35,452 bases of DNA from Pseudomonas nitroreducens TX1 (GCF_000313755.1 NZ_AMZB01000075.1:1-35452), one strand, 5' to 3'; counted from the stretch's first letter, positions 1 to 8,580 are shown. Notes: generated by a model from the letters alone, not told the origin. Made by a program: numbers and translations.

Positions 1-4
1 ATAC

Positions 5-246
5 AAGCGAGCTTGCTCGCGAACCGCAGCTTGTCGGCTGATACCAAGCTCAGACACCCCGCCGGACAGCCCCTCTCCCTTCAGGGAGAGGGTCGGGGAG
101 AGGGCCAGATGTTCAGGTTGAACGCTGTCGCTCACACGGGGACCGCATCCCCCTCCCTAGCCCTCCCCCTGAAGGGAGAGGGGACCGTTCGGTGCGAGCG
201 TTTAAAGTAGAGTCAACCTCCCTGTTCGCGAGCAAGCGCGCTCCTG
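5..246. repeat. Two partial REP palindromes flanking the window start
   Basis: A REP-like core GCGAGCTTGCTCGCGA lies at about 8-22 and a degenerate inverted copy (TTCGCGAGCAAGCGCGCTCCTG) is at about 224-246. The same core occurs as a perfect inverted pair at 5000-5076. Such elements are frequent between genes in Pseudomonas. The region 1-268 holds no gene that I can support; open frames across it are made of repeat sequence. Confidence 0.6.
70..184. repeat. Inverted CCCTCTCCC-type intergenic repeat
   Basis: The left arm (70-104) contains CCCCTCTCCCTTCAGGGAG and the right arm (149-184) is close to its reverse complement, with CCCCTGAAGGGAGAGGGG at its end. About 45 bases separate the arms. 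Each arm is also a small hairpin in itself. It sits between two partial REP copies, so this is a composite intergenic repeat. Its function is unknown; a role in transcript ends or mRNA stability is only a guess. Confidence 0.55.
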
Positions 247-268
247 CAAAAAAAGCCTTGGTGCGGCC

Positions 269-955
269 TCAGCCACCAATCAGATGCTTGAGCGGGTGAT
301 AGTCCGCCTTCAGGTTGCCTGCCGCCTTGATGATCGCCTGTTCGATGGCGTTCAGGTGCATGCAGGTCAACTCGATGGCCGCCGCCTGGTTGCCCGACTC
401 GATGTACTCGATCAGCCGCTGGTGCTCGTTGCCGCGACAGGTCTCGTGCTGGTCGTCGTCCAGGGTGGTGGCGTAGAGCGAGGCGCGTTCGATCAGCTTG
501 CGGAAGAAGTCCAGCAGCACCGGGTTGTTCAGCGCTGCCGCCAGCTTGAGGTGGAACTCGCCCAGCAGGTGGACGAACCGCGCGTGGTCCTGGTCGTGGG
601 TCGCCTCTTCCAGGGCCACGTGGTCGCGTAGGTCCTGGATGATTGCGCTGTCCGCGCGGCGGCACAGTTCGCTGACGATGCCGATCTCGATCAGCCGCCG
701 CGTTTCGAACAGCGAGCGGATTTCTTCGTCGCTGGGTAAGGACACCCATGCACCCTTGTTGAGCGCGCTGGAGACCAGCCCGTCCGCTTCCAGATGTTTC
801 AGCGCCGCGCGCACCGAAGTGCGGCTGACCTTGAACAATTCCGCCAATGCCGCCTCGCCCAGCTTCATGCCAGGGCGCAGGGTGCGCTTGCTGATTGCCT
901 CGTAAACCCCTTGGTAGACGCGTTCCACCGTGGACTCGGGGTGTTTCTCCGTCAT
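269..955 (-). CDS. GntR family (FCD subfamily) transcriptional regulator
   Basis: This is a DNA-binding repressor or activator of the FadR/FCD type, about 228 residues from the start MTEKHPES. A winged helix of the GntR type occupies roughly residues 12-75 (LRPGMKLGEAALAELF, then SRTSVRAALKHLEADGLV). An all-helical FCD ligand domain follows, with several histidines and acidic residues (FHLKLAA, CRGNEHQRL, CMHLNAIE) of the kind that bind a metal in this family. I chose the ATG at 955 because GGAG lies eight bases upstream; an ATG 63 bases further out has no such site. The gene is divergent from the ABC importer, with candidate operators between them, so it most likely controls the importer and the linked amidohydrolases. 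The effector is unknown; in this family it is usually a small carboxylic acid or pathway substrate. Confidence 0.9.
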   Translation of the reverse strand: MTEKHPESTVERVYQGVYEAISKRTLRPGMKLGEAALAELFKVSRTSVRAALKHLEADGLVSSALNKGAWVSLPSDEEIRSLFETRRLIEIGIVSELCRRADSAIIQDLRDHVALEEATHDQDHARFVHLLGEFHLKLAAALNNPVLLDFFRKLIERASLYATTLDDDQHETCRGNEHQRLIEYIESGNQAAAIELTCMHLNAIEQAIIKAAGNLKADYHPLKHLIGG

Positions 956-1051
956 GACCGACTCCGCCTCTTGCTTGACCCAGGGAAGGATGCCGCAAAA
1001 CCGTCCGTGCAAAAGCACTTGCAGAAGAAAAATACATCAGCTATTTCTAGA

Positions 1052-1074
1052 TTGCATTCAAATATTGCATACAA
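1052..1074. promoter_or_regulatory. Paired candidate GntR/FCD operators
   Basis: TTGCATTCAA (1052-1061) and TTGCATACAA (1065-1074) are imperfect palindromes 13 bases apart in the divergent promoter region of the regulator and the ABC importer. Both fit the TTG-N4-CAA outline seen for several FCD-type GntR operators (established for the family). Binding here is inferred. Confidence 0.45.
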
Positions 1075-1095
1075 AAACAAGAGGAATGCACCAAA

Positions 1096-2166
1096 ATGAA
1101 TCACTCGTCGTCAGTCGAGGTGCGCCGGGTCAGCAAGCGCTACACCGATGATCCCAATGTCGCTCCTGCCCTCAACGAGGTCTCGGTCGACATTGCCCAT
1201 AACGAGTTCTTCACCTTGCTGGGGCCGTCCGGCTGCGGCAAGACCACGCTGCTGCGCAGCATCGCCGGCTTCGAGAACGTCACCTCCGGCGACATCCTCG
1301 TCGGTGGCGAACGGGTCAACGACCTGCCGCCGTACCGTCGCCGCATCAACACCGTGTTCCAGAGCTACGCCCTGTTCCCGCACATGTCGGTAAGCGAGAA
1401 CATCGCTTTCGGCCTGGAAATGCAGGGCCTGGCTCGCGGCGAGATCCCCGGTCGAGTGAAGGAAATGCTGGCGCTGGTGCAGATGGAGCACCTGGCGCGG
1501 CGCAAGCCGGCGGAGCTCTCCGGCGGCCAGCAGCAACGCGTGGCCCTGGCTCGAGCGCTGGCACCCAAGCCCTCGGTACTGCTGCTCGACGAACCGCTGT
1601 CCGCCCTGGACCTGAAGTTGCGCAAGGAGATGCAGGTCGAACTCAAGCGCGTGCAGGAAGAGGCGGGCATCACCTTCATCTTCGTCACCCACGACCAGGA
1701 AGAGGCGCTGACCCTGTCCGACCGCATCGCCGTGATGTCCCACGGCAACATCATGCAGATCGGCACACCCAACGAGATCTACGAGCGCCCGACCCATCGC
1801 TTCGTCGCGCAGTTTATCGGCGACATCAATTTCCTCCCCGGGCAGATGCGCCAGGGCGGTTTCCATCCCAATGCCATGGCGGCGGAGATCCCCTGCGAGC
1901 TGCCGGCGGGCCTGAGCAGCGCCAGCGTGCAACTGGCTTTCCGCCCGGAGCGCTCGAAGCTGGTCGACCCGTCGCAGCCGCATCACCTGCGGGCAGTGAT
2001 CGAGACAGTGATGTACGTCGGCACCGCCACGCTGTACCGCTGCCGCCTGCCCGACGCCTCGCAGATCACCCTGCGCGAGAGCAACGAGGGCGGCCGCGCC
2101 CGCGACGTCGGCGAGGCCGTGGCGGTACACCTGCCGCCCCAGGCCTGCCTGCTGATGGAGGCCTGA
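1096..2166 (+). CDS. Polyamine-type ABC transporter ATP-binding protein (PotA/PotG-like)
   Basis: This is the cytoplasmic ATPase of a four-gene importer, 356 residues. Walker A is GPSGCGKTT at about 43-51, the Q-loop glutamine is in VFQSYALFP near 89, the ABC signature is LSGGQQQR at about 141-148, and Walker B is VLLLDEP with the D-loop SALD just after it. The switch histidine is in [10 protein letters not shown]. The C-terminal third is a TOBE-like regulatory domain, as in PotA, PotG and other CUT1/POPT ATPases. AGAGGAA precedes the ATG by about ten bases. The first permease starts two bases after its stop, so the genes are co-transcribed. Substrate class is inferred from the binding protein and permeases. 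A spermidine/putrescine specificity is only one option, given the amidohydrolase neighbours. Confidence 0.93.
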   Translation: MNHSSSVEVRRVSKRYTDDPNVAPALNEVSVDIAHNEFFTLLGPSGCGKTTLLRSIAGFENVTSGDILVGGERVNDLPPYRRRINTVFQSYALFPHMSVSENIAFGLEMQGLARGEIPGRVKEMLALVQMEHLARRKPAELSGGQQQRVALARALAPKPSVLLLDEPLSALDLKLRKEMQVELKRVQEEAGITFIFVTHDQEEALTLSDRIAVMSHGNIMQIGTPNEIYERPTHRFVAQFIGDINFLPGQMRQGGFHPNAMAAEIPCELPAGLSSASVQLAFRPERSKLVDPSQPHHLRAVIETVMYVGTATLYRCRLPDASQITLRESNEGGRARDVGEAVAVHLPPQACLLMEA

Positions 2167-2168
2167 GC

Positions 2169-3080
2169 ATGACGGAGTCGCCCACCACCCGCCGCCTGTT
2201 GCTGCTGAGCCCCGTGGCGCTGACGCTGCTCGGGCTGATCGCCATCCCGCTGGCGATCATGGGCTACATCAGTCTGCTGCCGCGCAACCTCTATGGCGGC
2301 GTCGACTGGCACGCCGACTGGCAGATCCAGAGCTACGTGCAGCTGTTCTTCCAGGAAGACTTCGACGGCAACCTGGAGCTCAACTGGGTCTATGCCCAGG
2401 CACTGCTGCGCTCGCTGTTCCAGGCCGGCGGCACTACGCTGCTGTGCTTCCTGTTCGGCTTCCCGGTGGCGCTGTGGATGACCAGCCTCAGCGAGCGTTC
2501 GCGCAACCTCATGGTGCTGCTGATCACCATCCCGTTCTGGACCAACCTGCTGATCCGCAACTACGCCTGGCTGATCATCCTCCGTGAGCACGGCTGGATC
2601 GCCCAGACGGTCAACGCGCTGTTCCCCCAGGCCGGCGGCATCACCCTGCTGTACAACGACTTCGCGGTCTGCGTCGGGCTGGTCTACAGCTTCCTGCCGT
2701 TCATGATCCTGCCGATCTACTCGACCCTGGAGAAGCTCGACTGGCGGCTGGTCGAGGCTGCCTATGACCTCGGTGCCAACCGCTGGAAGGCGTTGCGCCG
2801 GGTGATCCTGCCGCTGTCCATGCCGGGCGTGATCGCCGGCTCCCTGCTGGTGTTCGTACCCAGCCTGGGTGCGTTCATCACACCCGCCATCCTCGGCGGC
2901 GGCAAGACCCTGATGATCGGCAACCTGATCCAGCAGCAGTTCGGCACCGCGCGCAACTGGCCCCTGGGCGGCTCGCTGTCGTTCCTCTTGCTGGCGATCA
3001 TGCTGCTCGCGCTGATCGCGTTCGCCCTGTATAGCCGCCGCGCCGCCAAGGCCGTCCACCTGGGAGGAGCCAACGCATGA
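2169..3080 (+). CDS. ABC transporter permease (PotB/PotH-like)
   Basis: This is an inner-membrane permease of 303 residues with about six hydrophobic segments, beginning with a short N-terminal cytoplasmic stretch and a first segment near 15-35 (LLLLSPVALTLLGLIAIPL). The cytoplasmic EAA loop that docks on the ATPase is visible as VEAAYDLGANRWKALRRVILP around 195-218, with the conserved EAA, G and LP. Between the first and second segments is a periplasmic loop of about 45 residues, typical of PotB/PotH-type proteins. It starts two bases after the ATPase stop and overlaps the next permease by four bases (ATGA), which implies translational coupling. Nothing looks damaged. Confidence 0.92.
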   Translation: MTESPTTRRLLLLSPVALTLLGLIAIPLAIMGYISLLPRNLYGGVDWHADWQIQSYVQLFFQEDFDGNLELNWVYAQALLRSLFQAGGTTLLCFLFGFPVALWMTSLSERSRNLMVLLITIPFWTNLLIRNYAWLIILREHGWIAQTVNALFPQAGGITLLYNDFAVCVGLVYSFLPFMILPIYSTLEKLDWRLVEAAYDLGANRWKALRRVILPLSMPGVIAGSLLVFVPSLGAFITPAILGGGKTLMIGNLIQQQFGTARNWPLGGSLSFLLLAIMLLALIAFALYSRRAAKAVHLGGANA

Positions 3081-3868
3081 TCGCCCAGCACCTGAAGAAA
3101 CTCCCCGGCACCCGCGAAACCAGCCTGTTGGTCCTGGCCTACCTGTACCTGCCGATCCTCGTGCTGATCGGTTACAGCTTCAACGCCAACCGTTCGGCCA
3201 CGGTGTGGACTGAGTTCTCCTTCGCCTGGTACGGCAAGATCGTCGCCAATCCCTCGATCCAGGCGGCGGCATTCAACTCGCTGGTGGTCGCCGGGTTCGC
3301 CACCGTGCTGTCCACGGCCATCGCGCTGGCGGCAGCACTGGCGACCTCGCGGCCGTTCTACGGACGGCGGCTGGTGGAGGGCGGCATCAACCTGCCGCTG
3401 ATCCTGCCGGAGATTGTCATAGCCGTTGCCACGTTGCTGCTGTTCATGTCGCTGGGCATCAAGCTGGGCCTGCTGACGGTGATCGTCGCCCATGTCGGCT
3501 TCTGCATTCCCTTTGCCTACCTGCCGATCCGCGCGCGCCTGAATGACTTGGACAAGAGCCTGCTGGAAGCTGCCGGCGACCTGTACGCCGGCCCCTGGCA
3601 AGTGTTCCGCCGGGTGACCCTGCCGCTACTGTGGCCGGCGGTGCTGTCCGGCGCGGTGCTGGCGTTCGTGGTCAGCCTCGACGACTTCATCATGACCTTC
3701 TTCGTCGCCGGCCCCGGCTCGACGACGCTGCCGGTCTACATCTTCTCGGCCATCAAGGCCGGGGTAACGCCCGAGATCAATGCGATCTCGACCCTCATGC
3801 TGGTGATTTCCATCGTCCTCGTGGTGCTGTCGTACTGGCTTGGCCAGCGCGGCAAACCGGACGCCTGA
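3077..3868 (+). CDS. ABC transporter permease (PotC/PotI-like)
   Basis: This is the second inner-membrane permease, 263 residues and about six membrane segments. The first segment (LLVLAYLYLPILVLIGYSF) begins near residue 16 and ends in the FN motif usual for PotC. The EAA loop reads LEAAGDLYAGPWQVFRRVTLP. The glycine normally seen four residues after EAA is replaced (DLYAG), a small deviation inside the family's range. It overlaps its partner by four bases and is followed after 38 bases by the binding protein. Together the two permeases form the heteromeric channel of the importer. Confidence 0.92.
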   Translation: MIAQHLKKLPGTRETSLLVLAYLYLPILVLIGYSFNANRSATVWTEFSFAWYGKIVANPSIQAAAFNSLVVAGFATVLSTAIALAAALATSRPFYGRRLVEGGINLPLILPEIVIAVATLLLFMSLGIKLGLLTVIVAHVGFCIPFAYLPIRARLNDLDKSLLEAAGDLYAGPWQVFRRVTLPLLWPAVLSGAVLAFVVSLDDFIMTFFVAGPGSTTLPVYIFSAIKAGVTPEINAISTLMLVISIVLVVLSYWLGQRGKPDA

Positions 3869-3906
3869 TCAAGACTGCCGACCTTTCGCTCTTTCTGGAG
3901 AAAACG

Positions 3907-4959
3907 ATGAAGTTGAATGCCCTGCGTCACGGCCTTGCCGGTTTGTCCCTCACTCTGCTGGCCGTCGGCGTCGCCCAGGCCGAGGAGCCCAAGCAGTTGT
4001 TCTTCTACAACTGGACCGACTACTACCCGGTGGAGCTGCTGGCCAAGTTCGAGAAGGAGACCGGCATCAAGGTCACCATGGACGGCTATGACAGCAACGA
4101 AACCCTGCTGGCCAAGCTGCAGGCCGGCGGCGCCGCGTACGACGTGATCGTGCCGTCGCACTCGATCATGCAGACGCTGATCAACCAGAACCTGCTGCTG
4201 GAAATCGACACGCCCAAGCTCGCCAACTTCCAGTACGTGAAGCCGGCCTTCCGCGACCCGGCCTTCGACCCGGGCCGCAAGTATTCGGCGCCCTACCTGT
4301 GGGGCACCACCGGTTTCTCCTACGACAGCGCACGGGTGCCGGGCGGCAAGCTGGATGACTCGTGGAAGGAATTCTTCGAGCCGCGTCCAGAGCTGCAAGG
4401 CCAGGTTGCCGCGCTGGATACCCCGAGCAGCCTGATCAACGCCGCCGCGCATTACCTGAACGTCGACGAGTGCACCGAGAGCCCGCAGGACGCCAAGAAA
4501 ATCCTCGAGCTGCTGCAGAAGCAGAAGCCCTTCCTGAAGATGTACAGCTCCGACAATACCGTGGACCGCATGGCCTCCGGCGAAGTGGTGCTGATGCAGA
4601 ACTGGAACGGTTCCACCGCTCGCGCCACCTTGCAGAAGAGCACCATCAAGTACGTCTACCCGCGTGAGGGCGTGGCCTCCTTCCAGGACAACTTCGCCGT
4701 GCCGAAAAGCGCGCCGCACCCGGAGAACGCCAAGGTCTTCATCAACTGGATGATGAAGCCGGAGAACGCCGCCGCGGTGACCAACGCCATCGCCTATTCC
4801 AACGGCATCCAGACTGACCAACTGCTCGACGCCAAGTGGAAGGTCATGGACGCCATCAACATGCCGCCGGAGTACGCCGAGCGCCTGCGTCTGGAAAAGG
4901 AATGCAGCAACAAGTCCCGCGAGCTGCAGGACCGCATCTGGTCCAAGCTCAAGGGCTGA
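3907..4959 (+). CDS. Periplasmic polyamine-type substrate-binding protein (PotD/PotF-like)
   Basis: This is the secreted binding protein of the importer, 350 residues. A signal peptide covers residues 1-25 (MKLNALRHG, hydrophobic core, cleavage after VAQA). The mature protein begins with the family motif FFYNWTDYYP, and AAYDVIVPSHSIM and NWNGSTARA are further PotD/PotF-like segments. The site where PotD has an aromatic just after its YPKEG turn reads YPREGVASFQDN here, and an expected acidic pair is not obvious. This suggests a ligand other than spermidine or putrescine (inference). The start is set by GGAG six bases upstream. A REP pair follows the stop and may separate importer mRNA from the enzyme genes. 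Confidence 0.92.
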   Translation: MKLNALRHGLAGLSLTLLAVGVAQAEEPKQLFFYNWTDYYPVELLAKFEKETGIKVTMDGYDSNETLLAKLQAGGAAYDVIVPSHSIMQTLINQNLLLEIDTPKLANFQYVKPAFRDPAFDPGRKYSAPYLWGTTGFSYDSARVPGGKLDDSWKEFFEPRPELQGQVAALDTPSSLINAAAHYLNVDECTESPQDAKKILELLQKQKPFLKMYSSDNTVDRMASGEVVLMQNWNGSTARATLQKSTIKYVYPREGVASFQDNFAVPKSAPHPENAKVFINWMMKPENAAAVTNAIAYSNGIQTDQLLDAKWKVMDAINMPPEYAERLRLEKECSNKSRELQDRIWSKLKG

Positions 4960-4999
4960 TGTGTTGGCCGAGCCCAATTCAGGCTCGGAACTGCTCTTC

Positions 5000-5076
5000 G
5001 TAGGAGCGAGCTTGCTCGCGAACCGCTCAACGCCGGTGCTGAGCCGGACTCCGGTCGCGAGCAAGCTCGCTCCTAC
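5000..5076. repeat. REP pair (BIME-like) with perfect 22-base inverted arms
   Basis: The arm at 5000-5021 (core GGAGCGAGCTTGCTCGCGA) is repeated in exact inverted order at 5055-5076, with 33 bases between. It lies between the binding-protein gene and the first amidohydrolase. In Pseudomonas such paired palindromes are dispersed by REP-associated transposases and can stabilise upstream mRNA or attenuate downstream transcription (known of the class, not shown here). Confidence 0.8.
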
Positions 5077-5167
5077 AAGTTTTAACCTGGAGCACGCGTC
5101 GGCGAGTTCCTCGGCGGATAACCGCAAGCGGTTATTCGCCCTACGTTTTCACAAGATCGAGGTCCCC

Positions 5168-6367
5168 ATGACCGACAGCTACTGGCTGCGCAACATCCGC
5201 CCGCTGGGCAACCCTGCGGAAGACTTTCTCATCCGTGACGGCCGCATCGCCGATCGCCGTCCCGCCAGCAACGCCATGCTGCAATCCGGCGATATCAACG
5301 GCGCCGGCCAGCTCCTGCTGCCGCCGCTGGTGGAAAGCCACTGCCACCTGGACAAGACCCTCTGGGGCCAGCCCTGGCGCCCCAACAGCGCCGGCCCCAC
5401 GCTCAAGGACTACATTGCCAACGAACGCCGCGTACTGCGCGAGATCGACGCGCCGATCTCCGAGCGTGCCGGCGCGCTGCTGGAGCAGTGCATCGCCCGT
5501 GGCTCTTTGACCTTCCGCTGCCACGTGGACATCGACCCCGAGCTGGGCCTGCGCCACGTGGTCGCCATGCAGGCGCTGCGCCAGCGGTACGCTGATCTGA
5601 TCGACATGCAGTTCGTGGTCTTCCCGCAGACCGGCCTGGTCAGTCGCCCGGGCACCGCCGAGCTGATGCGCGAGGCGATGGCGCTGGGCGTGGAAAACGT
5701 CGGCGGCCTCGACCCCTGCGGCATCGACGACGACCCCATCGCCCAGCTGGATATCGTCTTCGGCCTGGCCGTGGAATTCGGCCGTGGCGTGGACATCCAC
5801 CTGCACGACAAGGGCGAGCTGGGCCTCTGGCAGATCGCCCGTATCGCCGACTACACCGAGCGCCACGGCCTGCAGGGCAAGGTGATGATCAGTCACGCCT
5901 ACTGCCTGGGCATGGCCCCTTGGGAGCAGGTCGAGCCACTGGCTGAGCGGCTCTCCGAGCTGGGCATTTCCCTGATGAGCTCCGCCCCGGCCGATACCCC
6001 GGTGCCGCCGTTCCTCGCCCTGCGCGAAGCCGGCGTCAACCTGTGCCTCGGCAGCGACGGCATCCGCGATGCCTGGTCGCCCATGGGCAACGGCGACATG
6101 CTCGAACGCGCCATGCTGCTCGCCTTCCGCTTCGACCTGTGCAAGGACGACGACCTCGCCGCCGCCTTCGCCGCGGCCACCGACAACGGCGCCCGTGCGC
6201 TGGGTCGCGAGCCGGCGCGTATTGAGGTCGGGGAGGCGGCTGACTTCCTCCTGCTGCCGGTCGAGACCCTCGGCGAGGCCGTGGTCGCGCGCCCGGCCCA
6301 GCGCCAGGTGTTCAAGGCCGGCAAGCTGATTGCCGAGCATGGCCGTCTTGTGGAGTCGCGCCTGTGA
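5168..6367 (+). CDS. Cytosine-deaminase-like metal-dependent amidohydrolase
   Basis: This is a cytoplasmic TIM-barrel hydrolase of the amidohydrolase superfamily, 399 residues, closest in motif layout to cytosine deaminase (CodA) and AtzC-like enzymes. Metal ligands are visible: H58 and H60 in ESHCHLDK after strand 1, H211/H213 in VDIHLHDKGE, H243 in MISHAYCLG and D297 in LGSDGIRDAWSP. The last motif is typical of the cytosine-deaminase group. The likely reaction is hydrolytic deamination or amide hydrolysis of an N-heterocycle or aminated compound. The start is the ATG at 5168, with GAGG upstream; an open frame extends further up through the REP element but is not credible as protein. It overlaps the next amidohydrolase by four bases, so both act in one pathway fed by the upstream importer. 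Confidence 0.88.
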   Translation: MTDSYWLRNIRPLGNPAEDFLIRDGRIADRRPASNAMLQSGDINGAGQLLLPPLVESHCHLDKTLWGQPWRPNSAGPTLKDYIANERRVLREIDAPISERAGALLEQCIARGSLTFRCHVDIDPELGLRHVVAMQALRQRYADLIDMQFVVFPQTGLVSRPGTAELMREAMALGVENVGGLDPCGIDDDPIAQLDIVFGLAVEFGRGVDIHLHDKGELGLWQIARIADYTERHGLQGKVMISHAYCLGMAPWEQVEPLAERLSELGISLMSSAPADTPVPPFLALREAGVNLCLGSDGIRDAWSPMGNGDMLERAMLLAFRFDLCKDDDLAAAFAAATDNGARALGREPARIEVGEAADFLLLPVETLGEAVVARPAQRQVFKAGKLIAEHGRLVESRL

Positions 6368-7863
6368 GCAATCCCCGCATCGGCCTGAAAGCCAGTTTCG
6401 TGGTTGGCTTTGATGGTCAGCAGCACGTGCTCTGGCGCCACGGCGAAGTGGTGTTCGAGGGTGGCAGAATTCTCTTCGTCGGGCGGGGTTTCCCCGGCGA
6501 AGTCAGCCAGTGGATCGACTACGGCCACGCGCTGATCGGCCCTGGCTTCATCGACCTCGACGCCCTCGGCGACCTCGACTCCACGGTGCTCACCCTCGAC
6601 AACGGCGCCGAGTGGAAGATGGGCCGCGTCTGGTCTGAAGACTACCTGCGTGCTGGGCCAACCGAGTGCTACAGCCCGGACGAGGAGTTGTTCAAGTACC
6701 GCTATGCCTTCACCCAGCTGATCCGCAACGGCATCACCACGGCCATGCCGATCACTTCCATGTACTACCGGCGCTGGGCCGAGCACTACGACGAATTTGC
6801 CGGAGTCGCCGCGCTGTCCGCCGAGCTCGGCCTGCGCACCTACCTCGGCCCTTGCTACATGAGCGGCATGACCTATGCCCGCGCCGATGGCAGCCCTGCG
6901 CAGCATTGGGACGAAGCTGCCGGCCTTGCCGGTTTGCGAGAGGCCGAACGCTTCTTCCGCGACTTCGACGGCGCGCACAACGGACTGGTGCGTGGCGCGC
7001 TGTTACCCGACCGCATCGAGACCTGCACGCCCGCGTTGCTGGAACGCACCGCCGCCGTGCAGCGCGAACTGAACGCGCCGCTACGCCTGCACTGTTGCCA
7101 GTCGCGCTACGAGGTGGACCTGGTGCGTCGCCTGCGCGACACGTCCTCGCTGCAGTGGCTCGACAGCTACGGCCTGCTCAACCCGCGCAGCGTGCTGCCC
7201 CATGGCATCCTGCACAGCGGCGAGCACGAGTTGCAGCGTCTGGCGGACTCGGGCGCGAGCCTGGTGCATTGCCCGGTGGTGTTCGCGCGCGAAGGCGATG
7301 CGCTGGACTCCTTCGGCGGTTATCGCGCACGCGGTATCAACCTCGCCATGGGCACTGACACCTTCCCGGCGGACATGCTCGACAACCTGCGCCAGGGCCT
7401 GAACATCGCGCGGGTGAGGGAGGGCGATGCCGAACACACGCGCATGCTCGATCTGTACAACGCCGCAACCCTCGGCGGCGCACAGGCGCTGGGTCGAGAC
7501 GACCTCGGTCGTCTCGCTGTCGGCGCCCGCGCGGACATCACCGTGTTCCGCCTTGGCGACTTCCATCAGGGCCCGTTCTTCGACCCGCTGAAAAACCTGT
7601 TCACCGCCGGCCGCGGCGACGACTGCATCGCCAGCTTCATCGACGGTCGCTGCGTGATGCAGGGCGGCCAGGTGATCGGCATCGACTACGCCGACCTGCA
7701 GCGCCGCGCCGATGCGCTGTTCCAGAAGCAGATGCAGCACCACGCCGAGCGCGCCTTCGGTAACCCCCCGTGGCGCACGTTGTTCCGTTCCGCGATTCCC
7801 TTTGCCGATTCGTACAGCACCGACGCACCGTTGCTCAACGCGCACGCACCCATTGCTTCGTGA
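6364..7863 (+). CDS. Amidohydrolase-fold protein lacking the strand-1 HxH motif
   Basis: This 499-residue protein has the N-terminal composite sheet and TIM barrel of ATZ/TRZ-type amidohydrolases (chlorohydrolase-like). The place of the strand-1 metal motif, normally PGFxxxHxH, reads PGFIDLDALGDLD, so the two histidines are replaced by D66 and L68. Later ligands are kept: H243 (LRLHCCQ), H280 (LPHGILHSGEHEL), the family-typical VHCPVVFAREG, and D332 (MGTDTFPADML). It may use a mononuclear metal held in another way or have a different chemistry. It starts with GTG inside the stop of the previous gene (GTGA overlap). The flavin-reductase-like gene follows after 11 bases. It looks intact, so the loss is not simple decay. 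Confidence 0.85.
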   Translation: MSNPRIGLKASFVVGFDGQQHVLWRHGEVVFEGGRILFVGRGFPGEVSQWIDYGHALIGPGFIDLDALGDLDSTVLTLDNGAEWKMGRVWSEDYLRAGPTECYSPDEELFKYRYAFTQLIRNGITTAMPITSMYYRRWAEHYDEFAGVAALSAELGLRTYLGPCYMSGMTYARADGSPAQHWDEAAGLAGLREAERFFRDFDGAHNGLVRGALLPDRIETCTPALLERTAAVQRELNAPLRLHCCQSRYEVDLVRRLRDTSSLQWLDSYGLLNPRSVLPHGILHSGEHELQRLADSGASLVHCPVVFAREGDALDSFGGYRARGINLAMGTDTFPADMLDNLRQGLNIARVREGDAEHTRMLDLYNAATLGGAQALGRDDLGRLAVGARADITVFRLGDFHQGPFFDPLKNLFTAGRGDDCIASFIDGRCVMQGGQVIGIDYADLQRRADALFQKQMQHHAERAFGNPPWRTLFRSAIPFADSYSTDAPLLNAHAPIAS

Positions 7864-7874
7864 AGGATCAACCC

Positions 7875-8546
7875 ATGCTCAGCTTCGATTTCCAGCAGCT
7901 CTCCGCCCGCGAGAAATACAAGATCCTCATCGGCAGTGTGGTACCCCGCCCCATCGCCCTGGTCACCACCCTCGACACCGAGGAGCGCGTGAACGCGGCG
8001 CCCTTCAGTTTCTTCAACGCCCTCTCGGCCGACCCGCCGATCCTCGCCCTGGGTGTTGAGAACTACAGCGACCTGAGCCCGAAGGACACCACGCTGAACA
8101 TCCGCCACAACCAGGAGTTCACGGTGAACATCGTCTCCGATGCACTGGTGGAGGCGATGAACGTTTGCGCGGTGCCCTTCGAGCCGGGTTTCGACGAACT
8201 GCTGGCCGCCGGCCTCACTGCCATCCCCGGCACCCGCGTCGGCTGCCCGCGCATCGGCGAGGCGCCGGTGGCGCTGGAGTGCCGGCGGATGATGGCGCTG
8301 TCCATCGGCCAATCGCGGGAGATCATCCTCGGCGAAGTGCTGATGGCCCACGTGCGCGACGACCTGATCGACCCGGCCACGCTCTACATCGACCAACTCG
8401 GCCTCGACGCCATCGGTCGCATGGGTGGCCACGGTTATGCGCGTACACGGGAGTATTTCGACCTGCCGACGCGGTCGTTGAAGCAGTGGATGGAGGCGCC
8501 GGGTGCGGGCGAACGTCTCTGGCTTCAATCCCAAGAACTGGCCTGA
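7875..8546 (+). CDS. Flavin reductase-like, FMN-binding split-barrel protein
   Basis: This is a soluble protein of 223 residues with the flavin reductase-like domain (PRPIALVTTLDTEERVNAAPFSFFNALSADPP, written here only as markers VPRPIALVTT and NAAPFSFFN, near residues 21-47). These motifs bind FMN in the flavoredoxin / DIM6-NTAB group. Members either supply reduced flavin to a monooxygenase or act as flavoproteins of unknown substrate. AAGGA lies seven bases before the ATG at 7875. It is the last gene of the importer-amidohydrolase locus and ends just before a strong terminator. No partner monooxygenase is visible in the window, so a stand-alone redox role in the same pathway is possible. 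Confidence 0.82.
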   Translation: MLSFDFQQLSAREKYKILIGSVVPRPIALVTTLDTEERVNAAPFSFFNALSADPPILALGVENYSDLSPKDTTLNIRHNQEFTVNIVSDALVEAMNVCAVPFEPGFDELLAAGLTAIPGTRVGCPRIGEAPVALECRRMMALSIGQSREIILGEVLMAHVRDDLIDPATLYIDQLGLDAIGRMGGHGYARTREYFDLPTRSLKQWMEAPGAGERLWLQSQELA

Positions 8547-8580
8547 TGGGGCCGCTCCTACAAGAGCCTCCCAAGAAAAA

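Noticed and set aside
13-210. Small open frame at the window start
   Set aside because: It consists of REP and CCCTCTCCC repeat sequence.
1111-2130. Long minus-strand open frame antisense to the ABC ATPase
   Set aside because: The plus strand carries all Walker and signature motifs. The antisense frame is low-complexity, rich in Gln, Val, Leu and His, and is an effect of high-GC third positions.
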